DNA of 64,000 bases from contig NZ_VEGH01000002.1 in assembly GCF_007679345.1 (NCBI RefSeq), positions 1 through 64,000 on the forward strand, written 5' to 3'. Under the pieces are notes generated by a model. That model had not been told where the DNA came from, ran no database searches, and worked only from the letters and a program-made list of their open reading frames with translations. The position numbers and the translations under genes were made by a program. This document shows, one piece after another, positions 1 to 10,315 of the stretch. Each line of letters starts with the position of its first letter. Positions within the stretch are counted from its first letter, which is position 1. Source of the stretch: Cellulosimicrobium cellulans. GTDB taxonomy: Bacteria; Actinomycetota; Actinomycetes; Actinomycetales; Cellulomonadaceae.

Positions 1-14
1 GGGGGCGCCCCGCC

Positions 15-41
15 GGGGGGGGGGGGGGGGGGGGGGGGGGG
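15..41. repeat. 27-base poly-G homopolymer
   Basis: An uninterrupted run of 27 G residues, followed to about position 150 by G-runs of three to five bases separated by C (many GGGGC units). It lies beyond the 3' end of the leftward deacetylase gene and no credible coding sequence covers it. It could form G-quadruplex structure on the + strand. Homopolymers of this length are error-prone in sequencing, so its exact length, or even its reality, is uncertain. Confidence 0.7.
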
Positions 42-149
42 CGGGGGCCCGCGGAGCGGGGCGGGGCGGGGGCGCGTGGGGCGGGGCCGGGGCCCGCGGG
101 GCGGGGCGGGGCGGCGGGGCGGGGCGGCGGGGCCCGCGCGCCCGCGGGG

Positions 150-1331
150 TCAGTCGTGCAGGGGGTCGAGGCCCAGGGGCGGGAACGCCACCCCGCGGGT
201 GGCGCGGACGGCGCGGTCGACGTCGTCCGCCGGGTCGAAGCCGCCCGCCCACGACCGCCACGCCAGGGCCGCGCCGTCGGACATGGAGCCCGGCGCCTCC
301 CGGCCGTACAGCGCGACGACCTGGTCCAGCCACGCCTGCGGCATCCGCGTCGCCGGGTCGACCGGGGCGTGCGCGGCGACCCCGAGCAGGTGCGTCCACG
401 CCCGGGGCACGACGTCCACGACCGCGTACCCGCCGCCGCCGAGGGCCAGCCACCGCCCACCGGCCACCTCGTGCGCGAGGTCGTGCAGCCACGTCGACAC
501 CAGCCGCTGCGCGTCGACGGACACGTCCAGGTCGGCGATCGGGTCCTCGACGTGGGTGTCGCAGCCGTGCTGGGTGACGAGCACCTGGGGGGCGAACGCC
601 CGGAGCACCGGCGGGACGACGGCGTCGATCGCGCGGAGCCACCCCGCGTCGCCGGTGTGGGACGGCAGCGCGAGGTTGACCGCGCTGCCGGGCGCCCCGC
701 GGCCGCCGTTCTCGTCCGGGAACCCGGTGCCGGGGAACAGCGTCGCGCCGCTCTCGTGCACGGACACGGTGAGCACCCGGGGGTCGTCCCAGAACGCCCG
801 CTGCACGCCGTCGCCGTGGTGCGCGTCGACGTCGACGTAGGCGACCCGCTCCGCGCCCGCGGCGAGCAGCGCGCGGATGGCCACCGCCGCGTCGTTGTAG
901 ACGCAGAACCCGGCCGCCGCCCCGGGCATCGCGTGGTGCATCCCGCCGAACAGGTTGACCGCGTGGTCCACGCGCCCCTCCCACACGGCGAGCGCGGCCT
1001 CGCGGCTGCCGGAGACGATCCGCGCCGCCGCCTCGTGCATGTGCGGGAAGACCGGGTCGTCCTCGGTGCCGATGCCGCGGGCGGGGTCGCCGGCACCACC
1101 GCCGGACGCGCGCCGCACGGCCGCCACGTACTCCGGCTCGTGGACGGTCTCGAGCTGCGCGTCGGTCGCCGGTTCGGCGCCGACCACCTCGACGCCCGCC
1201 CGGTCCAGCAGCCCGAGCGCCCGCGCGAGCCGCACCGTGAGGTCGAGCCGCAGGGGCGCCATCGGGTGCCCCGGGCCGAAGTCGTAGTCGAGGAGCTCGG
1301 GTGTCCACACCACGCGCACCCGGGCCGTCAT
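150..1331 (-). CDS. acuC: AcuC-type acetoin utilization protein / histone deacetylase superfamily hydrolase
   Basis: Zinc-dependent arginase/deacetylase-fold hydrolase of 393 residues, close to the usual AcuC length. The tandem histidines GMHHAMPG are near residues 130-137, and the zinc-ligand motif YVDVDAHHGDGVQ near 165-177 supplies D169 and H171. A third ligand region, TQHGCDTH, lies around residue 255. AcuC proteins deacetylate acetyl-CoA synthetase in Bacillus; that role here is inferred from the family. I chose the ATG at 1331 (MTARVRVVWT) because homology begins there; the frame stays open upstream to 1472 but encodes only Arg/Pro-rich sequence. The gene is divergent from ktrB, 134 bp away, and stands alone on its strand. 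Confidence 0.9.
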   Translation of the reverse strand: MTARVRVVWTPELLDYDFGPGHPMAPLRLDLTVRLARALGLLDRAGVEVVGAEPATDAQLETVHEPEYVAAVRRASGGGAGDPARGIGTEDDPVFPHMHEAAARIVSGSREAALAVWEGRVDHAVNLFGGMHHAMPGAAAGFCVYNDAAVAIRALLAAGAERVAYVDVDAHHGDGVQRAFWDDPRVLTVSVHESGATLFPGTGFPDENGGRGAPGSAVNLALPSHTGDAGWLRAIDAVVPPVLRAFAPQVLVTQHGCDTHVEDPIADLDVSVDAQRLVSTWLHDLAHEVAGGRWLALGGGGYAVVDVVPRAWTHLLGVAAHAPVDPATRMPQAWLDQVVALYGREAPGSMSDGAALAWRSWAGGFDPADDVDRAVRATRGVAFPPLGLDPLHD

Positions 1332-1465
1332 GACCACACCGTAGCCGCTGACCAGCCGCACCCACCCGGGCGTGCCACAGTGGTGCTCCCCGCGCGCTCG
1401 CACGCACGGGCGCACGCGGCGGCGACCTGCCCCGCGCGCGGGCGCGGTGCACGGCAGGAGGGTGG

Positions 1466-2842
1466 ATGGCACGGGGCCTCCCCGGGGTGCTCTGGTCGGG
1501 GCGCGAGCTCGTCGACCGGCTGGCCCGCCAGTCCCCCGCCCGGCTCGCGCTGGGCGTGTTCGCGTCGGTGATCGCGCTCTTCACGGCGCTGCTGTCCATG
1601 CCCTGGGCGACGGCGTCGGGCGAGCGCGCGCCGTTCGTCGACGCGTTCTTCACCGCGACGTCCGCCGTGTGCGTCACCGGGCTGGTCACCGTGGACACCG
1701 GCACGTACTGGTCGACCGCGGGCCAGGTCACGATCCTGGTCGGCATCCAGATCGGCGGCCTCGGCGTGATGACCCTGGCCTCGATCCTCGGCCTCGCGGT
1801 GTCCCGGCGGATCGGCCTCACCCAGAAGCTGCTCGTCACCTCGGAGACCAAGACCACCCGGCTGGGCGAGGTCGGCTCGCTGGTGCGGACCGTCATCGTC
1901 ACGTCGGTGGTGCTCGAGGTGGCGATCGCGCTCGTGCTGATCCCGCGGCTCCGGATGCTCGGCGACGCCTGGGGCGAGGCGGTCTGGCACGGGGTGTTCT
2001 ACGCGGTGTCGGCCTTCAACAACGCGGGCTTCATCCCGACGACCGAGGGCCTCGCGCCGTACGCCGCGGACTGGTGGGTGCTGCTGCCGATCATCGTCGG
2101 CGTGTTCATCGGCTCGCTCGGCTTCCCGGTGATCCTCAACATCGCGCGCACCTGGCGCCGCCCCCGCCGCTGGAACCTGCACTCCAAGCTCACCGTGACC
2201 ACCAGCGTCGCGCTCGTCGCGTTCGGCGCGGTCGTCGTCGCGGCGTTCGAGTGGACCAACCCGAGGACGCTCGGCGGCATCGGCTGGAACGAGACCCTGC
2301 TCGCCGCGCTGTTCGCGGGGGTGATGCCGCGCTCCGGCGGGTTCTCCACGGTGAACGTCGCCGACATGCACGAGGGCACCTGGCTGCTGAACGACGCGCT
2401 GATGTTCGTCGGCGGCGGCTCCGCGTCGACCGCCGGCGGCATCAAGGTGACGACGCTCGCGGTGATGCTGCTGGCCATCGTCGCGGAGGCGCGCGGCGAC
2501 CGGGACGTGGAGGCCTACGGGCGGCGCATCCCGCGCGAGGCCCTCCAGGTCGCCATCGCGGTGTCGCTCGTCAGCGCGACGATCGTCCTCACGGCCTGCC
2601 TGTTGCTGCTCGCGATCACCGGGCTGACCCTGGACGTGATCCTGTTCGAGGTGATCTCGGCGTTCGCCACCTGCGGGCTGTCCACCGGGATCACCGCCGA
2701 CCTGCCCGACGCCGGCAAGTACGTGCTCGCCGTGCTCATGTTCATCGGCCGGACCGGCACGATGACGCTCGCCGCGGCCCTCGCGCTGCGGAGCCGTCGT
2801 CGGGTCGTCCGGTTCCCCGAGGAGAGGCCGATCATTGGATGA
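1466..2842 (+). CDS. ktrB: Potassium uptake membrane subunit, KtrB/TrkH family
   Basis: Ion-translocating membrane subunit of a Ktr/Trk K+ uptake system, 458 residues. The four characteristic pore repeats are visible, each with its filter glycine: SAVCVTGLVTV near residue 70, FNNAGFIPTTE near 185, MPRSGGFSTVN near 290 and FATCGLSTGIT near 400. Alternating hydrophobic segments fill the rest. The ATG at 1466 follows an AGGAGGG ribosome binding site. The stop overlaps the start of the next gene, which encodes the cytosolic gating subunit, so the two are translationally coupled. Length and short N-terminus fit KtrB better than the longer TrkH. Confidence 0.93.
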   Translation: MARGLPGVLWSGRELVDRLARQSPARLALGVFASVIALFTALLSMPWATASGERAPFVDAFFTATSAVCVTGLVTVDTGTYWSTAGQVTILVGIQIGGLGVMTLASILGLAVSRRIGLTQKLLVTSETKTTRLGEVGSLVRTVIVTSVVLEVAIALVLIPRLRMLGDAWGEAVWHGVFYAVSAFNNAGFIPTTEGLAPYAADWWVLLPIIVGVFIGSLGFPVILNIARTWRRPRRWNLHSKLTVTTSVALVAFGAVVVAAFEWTNPRTLGGIGWNETLLAALFAGVMPRSGGFSTVNVADMHEGTWLLNDALMFVGGGSASTAGGIKVTTLAVMLLAIVAEARGDRDVEAYGRRIPREALQVAIAVSLVSATIVLTACLLLLAITGLTLDVILFEVISAFATCGLSTGITADLPDAGKYVLAVLMFIGRTGTMTLAAALALRSRRRVVRFPEERPIIG

Positions 2843-3602
2843 CCTGACCCGCACCGGCGCGACCGGCCTGGGCCCGCTCGCGGGCGAGGGGAGGCCCGGC
2901 GGGCGCCGGGGAGACCGCGGCGCCCCCGAGGGCGCGCGCGCGAAGGGCCCCAAGCGCGAGGCCGGCATCCTCGTCATCGGCCTCGGCCGGTTCGGCTCCG
3001 CGATCGCCGCGACCCTCGACCGGCTCGGCCAGGACGTGCTGGCCGTCGAGCGGGACCCCGACCTGGTGGCGCAGTGGACCGGCCGCATCCCGCTGGTCGA
3101 GGCGGACGCCGCCAACCCCGAGGCGCTCGAGCAGGTCGGCGCGCGCGAGTTCTCCGTGGCCGTCGTCGGCGTCGGGTCGTACCTGGAGGCGTCGGTGCTC
3201 ATCACCGGCAACCTCGTCGACATGGGCACGCCGCAGATCTGGGCCAAGGCGATCAGCACCGAGCACGCCCGCATCCTGCAGCGCATCGGCGCGCACCACG
3301 TGGTGCTGCCCGAGGCCGACGCGGGGTCCCGGGTCGCGCACCTGGTGTCCGGGAAGATGCTCGACTACATCGAGGTCGAGGACGGGTTCACCATCGTCAA
3401 GATGAAGCCGCCGCGCGAGACGCAGGGCTTCACGATCGGGCAGTCGAAGATCCGCGAGCGGTACGGGGTCACCGTCATCGGCGTGAAGAGCCCCGGGATC
3501 GACTTCGTGTACGCGACCCCCGAGACCCGGATCGCGGCGAACGACCTGCTGATCGTCTCGGGCCACGCGGAGCTGCTCGAGCGGTTCGCGGCGCGGCCGT
3601 GA
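2835..3602 (+). CDS. ktrA: Potassium uptake regulatory subunit, KtrA/TrkA (RCK domain)
   Basis: Cytosolic nucleotide-binding subunit that gates the KtrB channel, 255 residues. A Rossmann glycine motif, ILVIGLGRFGSA, starts near residue 42, followed by the acidic residue after strand two (VLAVERDPD) typical of NAD/ATP-binding RCK domains. The C-terminal 85 residues form an RCK_C-like ligand domain. I start it at the TTG at 2835, overlapping the ktrB stop by 8 bp. The first 37 residues are Gly/Arg-rich and outside the family core, so an internal start is possible. The stop overlaps the GTG start of the following ROK gene. Confidence 0.92.
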   Translation: MDDLTRTGATGLGPLAGEGRPGGRRGDRGAPEGARAKGPKREAGILVIGLGRFGSAIAATLDRLGQDVLAVERDPDLVAQWTGRIPLVEADAANPEALEQVGAREFSVAVVGVGSYLEASVLITGNLVDMGTPQIWAKAISTEHARILQRIGAHHVVLPEADAGSRVAHLVSGKMLDYIEVEDGFTIVKMKPPRETQGFTIGQSKIRERYGVTVIGVKSPGIDFVYATPETRIAANDLLIVSGHAELLERFAARP

Positions 3603-4831
3603 TCCCGGCGCCGGGGTGGCGCGGACCCGCCGCGCGCCCCGAGCCGGCGCCCGCCGGCCGCGACGCCGGGGCCGACACCGCGCCCGCGCCGCGGGACAGC
3701 CGCGGCCTGCTGCTCGCCGCGCTGCGCCGGGAGGACGGCCGGACCCAGGTCGAGCTGTGCCGCGCGACCGGCCTGGCGCCGGCGACCGTCTCCGCCGCCG
3801 TCGCCGCGCTGGCGGCCGAGGGCCTCGTGCGGGTGTCCCCGACGACCCGGTCCGGGCGACGGGCCACGCAGGTGCGGCTCGCGCCGGCGGGCGCGCTCGT
3901 CGGGGTGCACTGCTACCTCGACGAGGTCCGGGTCGTGCTCGACCTCGGCGACGGCGCGCCGGTCGAGGCGGCCGTGCCGCTGCGCGCGGCGACCGGTCCC
4001 GGGCAGCAGCCGGCCGAGCACGCCGTGCTCGCGGCCCGGGCGCTGCTGGACCGGGTGCTGCGGGACACCGGCACCGACCCCGCGTCGGTCGCCGCGGTCG
4101 GCGTCGGCGTCCCCGCGCCGGTCGAGGTGCGGACCGGGCGCGTCGCGGGGGCGGGGGTGCGCGCGGGCTGGGGCGGCATGGTCGCGGCGCCCGCGCTGCT
4201 CGCACCGGCGCCCGGGGTGCCGGTGCTGTTCGACAACGACGGCAACCTGGGCGCGCTCGCCGAGGCGCGGCTGGGCGCCGGCCGGGGGCGGTGGTCCGTC
4301 GTGCACGTCGCGCTGGGCGAGGGCGTGTCCGGCGGGGTCGTGGTCGGCGGCGAGGTGGTGCACGGGCGGACGGGCACCGCGGGCGAGCTCGGCCACCTGA
4401 CGATCGACCCGGACGGTCCGGTGTGCTCGTGCGGCAACCGCGGCTGCCTGCAGGTGCTCGCGGGCGCGTCCGCGGTGCTGGACCTGCTCGCCGCGAGCCA
4501 CGGGCGGCTGACCGTCGCGGAGCTGCTCGCGCAGGCGGCGGCCGGGGACCCGGGGTGCCGACGGGTGCTGTCCGACGTCGGGCGGCACCTCGGCACGGCG
4601 CTCGCCTCGGTGTGCACCGTGCTGGACCCGGACGTGCTGGTGGTCGGCGGGTCGCTCGCCGGGGCCGGGGACGTGCTGCTGGACCCGCTGCGCGAGGTGC
4701 TCGCCGAGCGCACCGCGGTGACCGCGGGTGCGGTCGTGGAGGTGGTCGCCGGGCGGCTGGGCGTCGGTGCGCCGGCGCGCGGCGCGCTGCTGCTGGCCCG
4801 GGACGCGGTGCTCGGGGGCGTCGGCGGCTGA
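3599..4831 (+). CDS. ROK family transcriptional regulator / sugar kinase-like protein
   Basis: A 410-residue protein with a winged helix-turn-helix near residues 35-90 (RTQVELCRATGLAPATVSAA) and a ROK sugar-kinase-like domain from about residue 100 to the end. The ROK zinc-site signature is clear: GELGHLTI followed by CSCGNRGCLQ near residues 280-290. FDNDGNLGALAEA marks the nucleotide/sugar fold. The GTG start at 3599 shares bases with the ktrA stop (GTGA), so it appears co-transcribed with the potassium genes, an unusual partner for a ROK regulator. Ligand and targets are unknown. An inverted repeat at 4832-4857 directly follows the stop. Confidence 0.87.
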   Translation: MIPAPGWRGPAARPEPAPAGRDAGADTAPAPRDSRGLLLAALRREDGRTQVELCRATGLAPATVSAAVAALAAEGLVRVSPTTRSGRRATQVRLAPAGALVGVHCYLDEVRVVLDLGDGAPVEAAVPLRAATGPGQQPAEHAVLAARALLDRVLRDTGTDPASVAAVGVGVPAPVEVRTGRVAGAGVRAGWGGMVAAPALLAPAPGVPVLFDNDGNLGALAEARLGAGRGRWSVVHVALGEGVSGGVVVGGEVVHGRTGTAGELGHLTIDPDGPVCSCGNRGCLQVLAGASAVLDLLAASHGRLTVAELLAQAAAGDPGCRRVLSDVGRHLGTALASVCTVLDPDVLVVGGSLAGAGDVLLDPLREVLAERTAVTAGAVVEVVAGRLGVGAPARGALLLARDAVLGGVGG

Positions 4832-4857
4832 GCCGCACGTCCGTGCACGTGTGCGGC
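4832..4857 (+). terminator. Stem-loop after the ktrBA-ROK operon
   Basis: Inverted repeat GCCGCAC / GTGCGGC with a 12-nt spacer, starting one base after the ROK gene stop. No T-run follows, as is common in very GC-rich actinobacteria. Its position fits a terminator between this operon and the phosphatase gene at 4947. Confidence 0.45.
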
Positions 4858-4946
4858 AGCACGTCCCCCGGGGCTCATCCCGGGCCGGGGGATGCCGATG
4901 TATCCGGCAGGACAGGAGCGTCGCGCAGACCCGTAGGAGGTGACCG

Positions 4947-6227
4947 GTGCCGACCCGCACGACCACCCCCTCGGTGCCGACCCCCCGCGAGCCCGCGGGC
5001 GACGGCTCCGCCGTCGAGGCCCCCCTCGCCGGGCCGCCCGCCGGCCTGCCCGGCCCGGACGGCGGCCCGGGCCCCACGGTCGTCGTCGCGCCCCTCGACG
5101 CGTCGTCGGCCCCCGCTGCCCGGAGCCTCGCGCAGCGCCTGGCCGCGCTGGAGCAGGTGGGCGCCGTGCGCGGCGCGCCCGAGCCGCGGTTCGAGCGCGT
5201 CGTGCGCCTCGCCCGCCAGCTCTTCGACGTGCCCACGGCGTCCGTGTCGCTGGTCGGCGCCGGCGAGCCCGCCCCCGCCCCGATGGTCGTGCCCGCCGAG
5301 CTGGGCGGGACCGCCGTGCCCGCGACGGGCGCCGACGGCGGTGCCGTCCTCGAGGACCGGGGACCCGGCGCCCGGCTGCGGTTCTACGCGGAGCACCCGA
5401 TGGTCGGCGGCGACGGCCGCCGGCTCGGCACGCTGTGCATCGCCGACACCCGGCCGCGCCGGTTCACCGCCGACCAGTCCGCACTGCTCCGCGACCTCGC
5501 GCACTGGGTGGCCAAGGAGCTGAGCGTCGACGCGGAGCTGGAACGCGCCCAGCAGGTGCAGATGGGCCTGCTCCCCCGCGAGTCCCCGCGCGTCGACGGC
5601 TACGAGCTGGCCGGCGCCTGCCTGCCGAGCAACCAGGTCGGCGGCGACTTCTACGACTGGTACCCCGCCGACGACGGGGTGGTGATCAGCCTCGCCGACG
5701 TCATGGGCAAGGGCCCCGCCGCCGCGATCCTGGCCGCCGCGGTGCGGGCCGTGCTGCGCGGGTCCGCCCAGGGCGAGGCGGTCGACCGCGCGATGCTCCA
5801 GGCGGGCGCCGTGCTGCACGCCGACCTGTCGGGCGCCGGGCTGTTCGCGACCGCGTTCCACGCCCGCCTGGAGGCGGCGACCGGCCGGGTCACCTACGCC
5901 GACGCGGGGCACGGCCTGACGCTCGTGGTGCGCGCCGACGGCACGTGGGAGCGGCTGGACGCGCTCGGCCTGCCGCTCGGCGTCACCGACGAGCCCACCC
6001 GCGCGCTGGGCGAGACGCACCTCGGGCCCGCGGACCTGCTCCTGACGTTCAGCGACGGGGTGCTCGACCTGTTCGACGGGTCGCTGCGCTGCGTGCCGCT
6101 GCTGGTGGGCGAGCTGCTCGACTGCCCGAGCGCCGAGGAGGCCGTGCAGCGCGTGCTGCGGCTCGCGGCGGTGAGCGAGGGCCGGCCGGACGACGTCACG
6201 GTCGTCGCGCTGCGCCGCGCGGCCTGA
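4947..6227 (+). CDS. GAF domain PP2C-type (SpoIIE/RsbU-like) serine phosphatase
   Basis: Regulatory phosphatase of 426 residues. The first 50 residues are Pro/Gly-rich and probably disordered, residues about 60-190 form a GAF-like sensor, and residues 210-426 are a SpoIIE/RsbU PP2C domain. Metal-binding motifs are visible: GGDFYDWYP near 231, LADVMGKGPAAA near 250 and LLLTFSDGVLDLFD near 365. This family dephosphorylates anti-anti-sigma (STAS) proteins. A STAS protein with the phosphorylatable serine lies at 35.7 kb, but no RsbW-type kinase was found in the window, so the pairing is only a guess. The GTG start has a TAGGAGG ribosome binding site 6 bases upstream. Confidence 0.88.
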   Translation: MPTRTTTPSVPTPREPAGDGSAVEAPLAGPPAGLPGPDGGPGPTVVVAPLDASSAPAARSLAQRLAALEQVGAVRGAPEPRFERVVRLARQLFDVPTASVSLVGAGEPAPAPMVVPAELGGTAVPATGADGGAVLEDRGPGARLRFYAEHPMVGGDGRRLGTLCIADTRPRRFTADQSALLRDLAHWVAKELSVDAELERAQQVQMGLLPRESPRVDGYELAGACLPSNQVGGDFYDWYPADDGVVISLADVMGKGPAAAILAAAVRAVLRGSAQGEAVDRAMLQAGAVLHADLSGAGLFATAFHARLEAATGRVTYADAGHGLTLVVRADGTWERLDALGLPLGVTDEPTRALGETHLGPADLLLTFSDGVLDLFDGSLRCVPLLVGELLDCPSAEEAVQRVLRLAAVSEGRPDDVTVVALRRAA

Positions 6228-6238
6228 GCCGGGCCGAT

Positions 6239-6288
6239 CGGATCCATCGGCACCGGCACGCCGGGGCGTGTCCGCACGAACGGGTCCA
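6239..6288. repeat. 50-nt palindromic repeat element, copy 1
   Basis: Symmetric element built as 8-bp outer arm, 8 variable bases, 8-bp inner arm, 2-bp centre, then the mirror image. Outer arms are CGGATCCA and CGGGTCCA as read on the + strand (CGGATCCA and TGGACCCG as an inverted pair), inner arms GGCACGCC and GGCGTGTC. The same architecture and most of the sequence recur at 25136-25185. It lies between the phosphatase stop and corA. Confidence 0.7.
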
Positions 6289-6348
6289 TTCGCGCCTGCG
6301 GACGGGCGCGCGCGGGACGACCGCGCCCCGCGGACCTATCGTGAGGGC

Positions 6349-7377
6349 GTGACGGACGTGCAGCGCACCGGGGCCGACGCCGCGATCGGCGACTGCGGCC
6401 TCTACACCGGGGGCGAGCGGGTGCCCGGGCGGGTCCCGCTGCGGAAGGCCGCGCACGCCGCCGACGCCACCGACGGCTACGTCTGGGTCGGCCTGCGTGA
6501 GCCCACGGACACCGACATCGCCGAGGTCGCCGAGGAGTTCGCGCTGCCGCCGCTGGCCGTCGAGGACGCCGTGCACGCCCACCAGCGCCCCAAGCTCGAG
6601 ATCTACGACGACGTCGTGTTCGCCGTGCTCAAGCCGGTCCGGTACGTCGACCACGTGGAGGTCGTCGAGGTCACCGAGATCGCGATGTTCCTCCGGCCGC
6701 AGGCGGTGGTCTCGGTCCGGCACGGCGAGGGCGGGGTGCTGCGCCAGGTGCGCGCCGAGCTCGACGCCGGCGTGCCCGCGGACGAGGACTTCGGTCCCGC
6801 CGGCGTGCTCTACCGGACCGCCGACCGCGTGGTGGACGCGTACGAGGTCGCGCTCGGCCACATCGACCTGGACGTCGACGAGATCGAGCTGCAGGTGTTC
6901 GGCCCCGGCGACGACGACCACTCCGAGCGGATCTACAAGCTCAAGCAGGAGGTCGCGGAGTTCCGCCGGGCGATGCTGCCCCTGCAGCGGCCGCTGGAGC
7001 GGCTGGCGGCGGGCGAGGTCCCGCACGTGCCCGCCGCGGCCGCGCCGTACTTCCGGGACGTGCACGACCACCTGCTGCGGGCCGTGGACCAGATCGAGGT
7101 CATCGACCGGCAGCTCACCGACGTGCTGCAGGCGAACACCGCGCGGGTCACCACCGGCCAGAGCCGGGTGGCGCTGCGGCAGAACGAGGACATGCGGAAG
7201 ATCTCGGCGTGGGCGGCGATCGCGCTGGTCCCGACGGCGGTCGCCGGGATCTACGGGATGAACTTCGAGCACATGCCGGAGCTCGGCACGCGGTACGGCT
7301 ACTTCGTGGTGCTCGCGGTCATCGCGGGCGCGTGCGTCGCGCTGCACCGCGCGTTCCGCCGCAACGGCTGGCTCTGA
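6349..7377 (+). CDS. corA: CorA-type magnesium/cobalt transporter
   Basis: Divalent cation channel of the CorA (MIT) family, 342 residues, normal length. A large cytosolic alpha/beta domain is followed by two C-terminal membrane helices around the invariant GMN signature (IYGMNFEHMPEL, near residue 304). The GTG at 6349 was chosen because it starts just before the family homology (GDCGLYTGGERV); an upstream ATG at 6268 would add an Arg/Pro-rich segment lying in the palindrome region. The gene ends at a strong bidirectional terminator shared with the convergent sugar transporter operon. Confidence 0.92.
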   Translation: MTDVQRTGADAAIGDCGLYTGGERVPGRVPLRKAAHAADATDGYVWVGLREPTDTDIAEVAEEFALPPLAVEDAVHAHQRPKLEIYDDVVFAVLKPVRYVDHVEVVEVTEIAMFLRPQAVVSVRHGEGGVLRQVRAELDAGVPADEDFGPAGVLYRTADRVVDAYEVALGHIDLDVDEIELQVFGPGDDDHSERIYKLKQEVAEFRRAMLPLQRPLERLAAGEVPHVPAAAAPYFRDVHDHLLRAVDQIEVIDRQLTDVLQANTARVTTGQSRVALRQNEDMRKISAWAAIALVPTAVAGIYGMNFEHMPELGTRYGYFVVLAVIAGACVALHRAFRRNGWL

Positions 7378-7423
7378 CCCACCGGGTGGACCGGTGTCCC
7401 CCGCTCGGGACCCCGGACGCGAC

Positions 7424-7464
7424 GAGGGCCGGGACCCGGGGTCTCCCCCCGCGTCCCGGCCCTC
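7424..7464. terminator. Bidirectional terminator between corA and the sugar permease gene
   Basis: Perfect 12-bp inverted repeat GAGGGCCGGGAC / GTCCCGGCCCTC separated by 17 bases, located in the 111-bp gap between two convergent genes. It has no poly-T tail. Being symmetric, it can serve both directions. Confidence 0.8.
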
Positions 7465-7488
7465 ACCGGCCGTGCGCTGCGCCCGAGG

Positions 7489-8666
7489 TCAGCGGGCGGC
7501 GCCCGCGCGGCGCTTGTTGTAGATGTCGAACGCCACGGCCAGCAGGAGCACGAGGCCCTTGACGATCTGCTGCGTCGACTGCGGCACGCCCATCAGCTGC
7601 ATGCCGTTGGACATGACGGCCATGATCAGACCACCGACCATGGCGCCGGTCACGCGGCCGACACCACCGGTCGTCGACGCGCCACCGATGAAGCAGGCGG
7701 CGATGGCGTCGAGCTCGAACATGTTGCCCGCGCCGGGCTGGGCGCCGTTGGAGCGGGACGAGTAGATCGCACCCGCGACACCGGCCAGGAAGCCCATGTT
7801 GACGAAGATCCAGAAGTTGACCTGCTTGACCTTCACGCCGGACAGCTGGGCGGCGTTGAGGTTGCCGCCGATCGCGTAGACGTGGCGGCCGAACACCGTG
7901 CGGGTGGTGACCGTGTTGTAGGCCAGGATCAGCACCGCGAGGATGATCAGCACGATCGGCAGGCCGCGCGAGTGCGCCAGCTGCCAGGCGAACGCCATGA
8001 CGACGACCGCGATCGCGACGATCTTCAGGATGAACAGCGGCAGCGCCTCGACCGACTGCTGGTAGCGGACGCGGCCCATGCGGGACCGCCAGGCGGAGTA
8101 CGCGTAGCCGACGATCGCGATCGCGGCGATGATCAGCGTGAAGGCGTCGTAGCCGTTGCCGCCGAGCAGGCCGTTGAGGAAGCCGCCCGCGACGCGCTGG
8201 TAGTCCGCCGGGAACGGCGACAGCGAGATGTTGTTCAGCACCTCGTAGGTGAGGCCGCGGAACAGCAGCATGCCGGCCAGGGTCACGATGAACGCCGGGA
8301 TCCCGACGTACGCGACCCAGAAGCCCTGCCACGCGCCGACGAGCAGGCCCACCACGAGGGCGGCGAGGATGCCGACCCACCACGGCTGGCCGTTCTTGAT
8401 CACCAGGATCGCGGACACCGCGCCGGTGAGCGCGACCACGGAGCCCACCGACAGGTCGATGTGGCCGCCGATGATGACGATCACCATGCCGATGGCCAGG
8501 ATCAGGATGTACGAGTACTGCAGGACGATGTTGGTGATGTTGCCCGGTGCGAGCAGCACGCCGTCCGTGAGGATCGCGAAGAGCACGATGATCGCGACGA
8601 ACGCGATGTAGATGCCACTCGTCCGCAGGTTCTTCGTGAAGATGTCCCGCAGGCCTTCCACAGCCG

Positions 8667-8670
<4 letters not shown>
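7489..8670 (-). CDS. gguB: Sugar ABC transporter permease (GguB/MmsB/XylH family)
   Basis: Inner-membrane permease of a CUT2-type (ribose/xylose/arabinose class) ABC importer, 393 residues with around ten hydrophobic segments. The family signature [20 protein letters not shown] lies near residues 65-84. Start ATG at 8670 overlaps the ATPase stop by 4 bp (ATGA), so the pair is translationally coupled. It is the third gene of a binding protein-ATPase-permease operon next to araADB. Length and motifs match the GguB/MmsB subgroup that works with ChvE-like binding proteins; arabinose as substrate is inferred from context, and xylose or galactose remain possible. Confidence 0.9.
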
Positions 8671-10205
<1,535 letters not shown>

Positions 10206-10255
10206 GCGGCCTCGACCGTCCTCAGTCGTGTCGGGCGATGGAACACGTCGCCGCG

Positions 10256-10288
10256 GGGCCGGCCGGCACGCGTGGTGCCGGCCGGCCC
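10256..10288 (-). terminator. Intercistronic stem-loop between the sugar binding protein and ATPase genes
   Basis: Perfect 14-bp inverted repeat (GGGCCGGCCGGCAC and its complement) with a 5-nt loop, in the gap between the binding-protein stop (10316) and the ATPase start (10205). Such structures in ABC import operons commonly attenuate transcription or protect the upstream mRNA, giving more binding protein than ATPase. That function is inferred. Confidence 0.65.
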
Positions 10289-10315
10289 GCGTCGGTCACG
10301 CGGTGGGTCGGGAGG

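Noticed and set aside
1372-2847. Long open frame overlapping ktrB in another frame
   Set aside because: Arg/Pro/Gly-rich with no domain; the overlapping ktrB frame has clear pore motifs.
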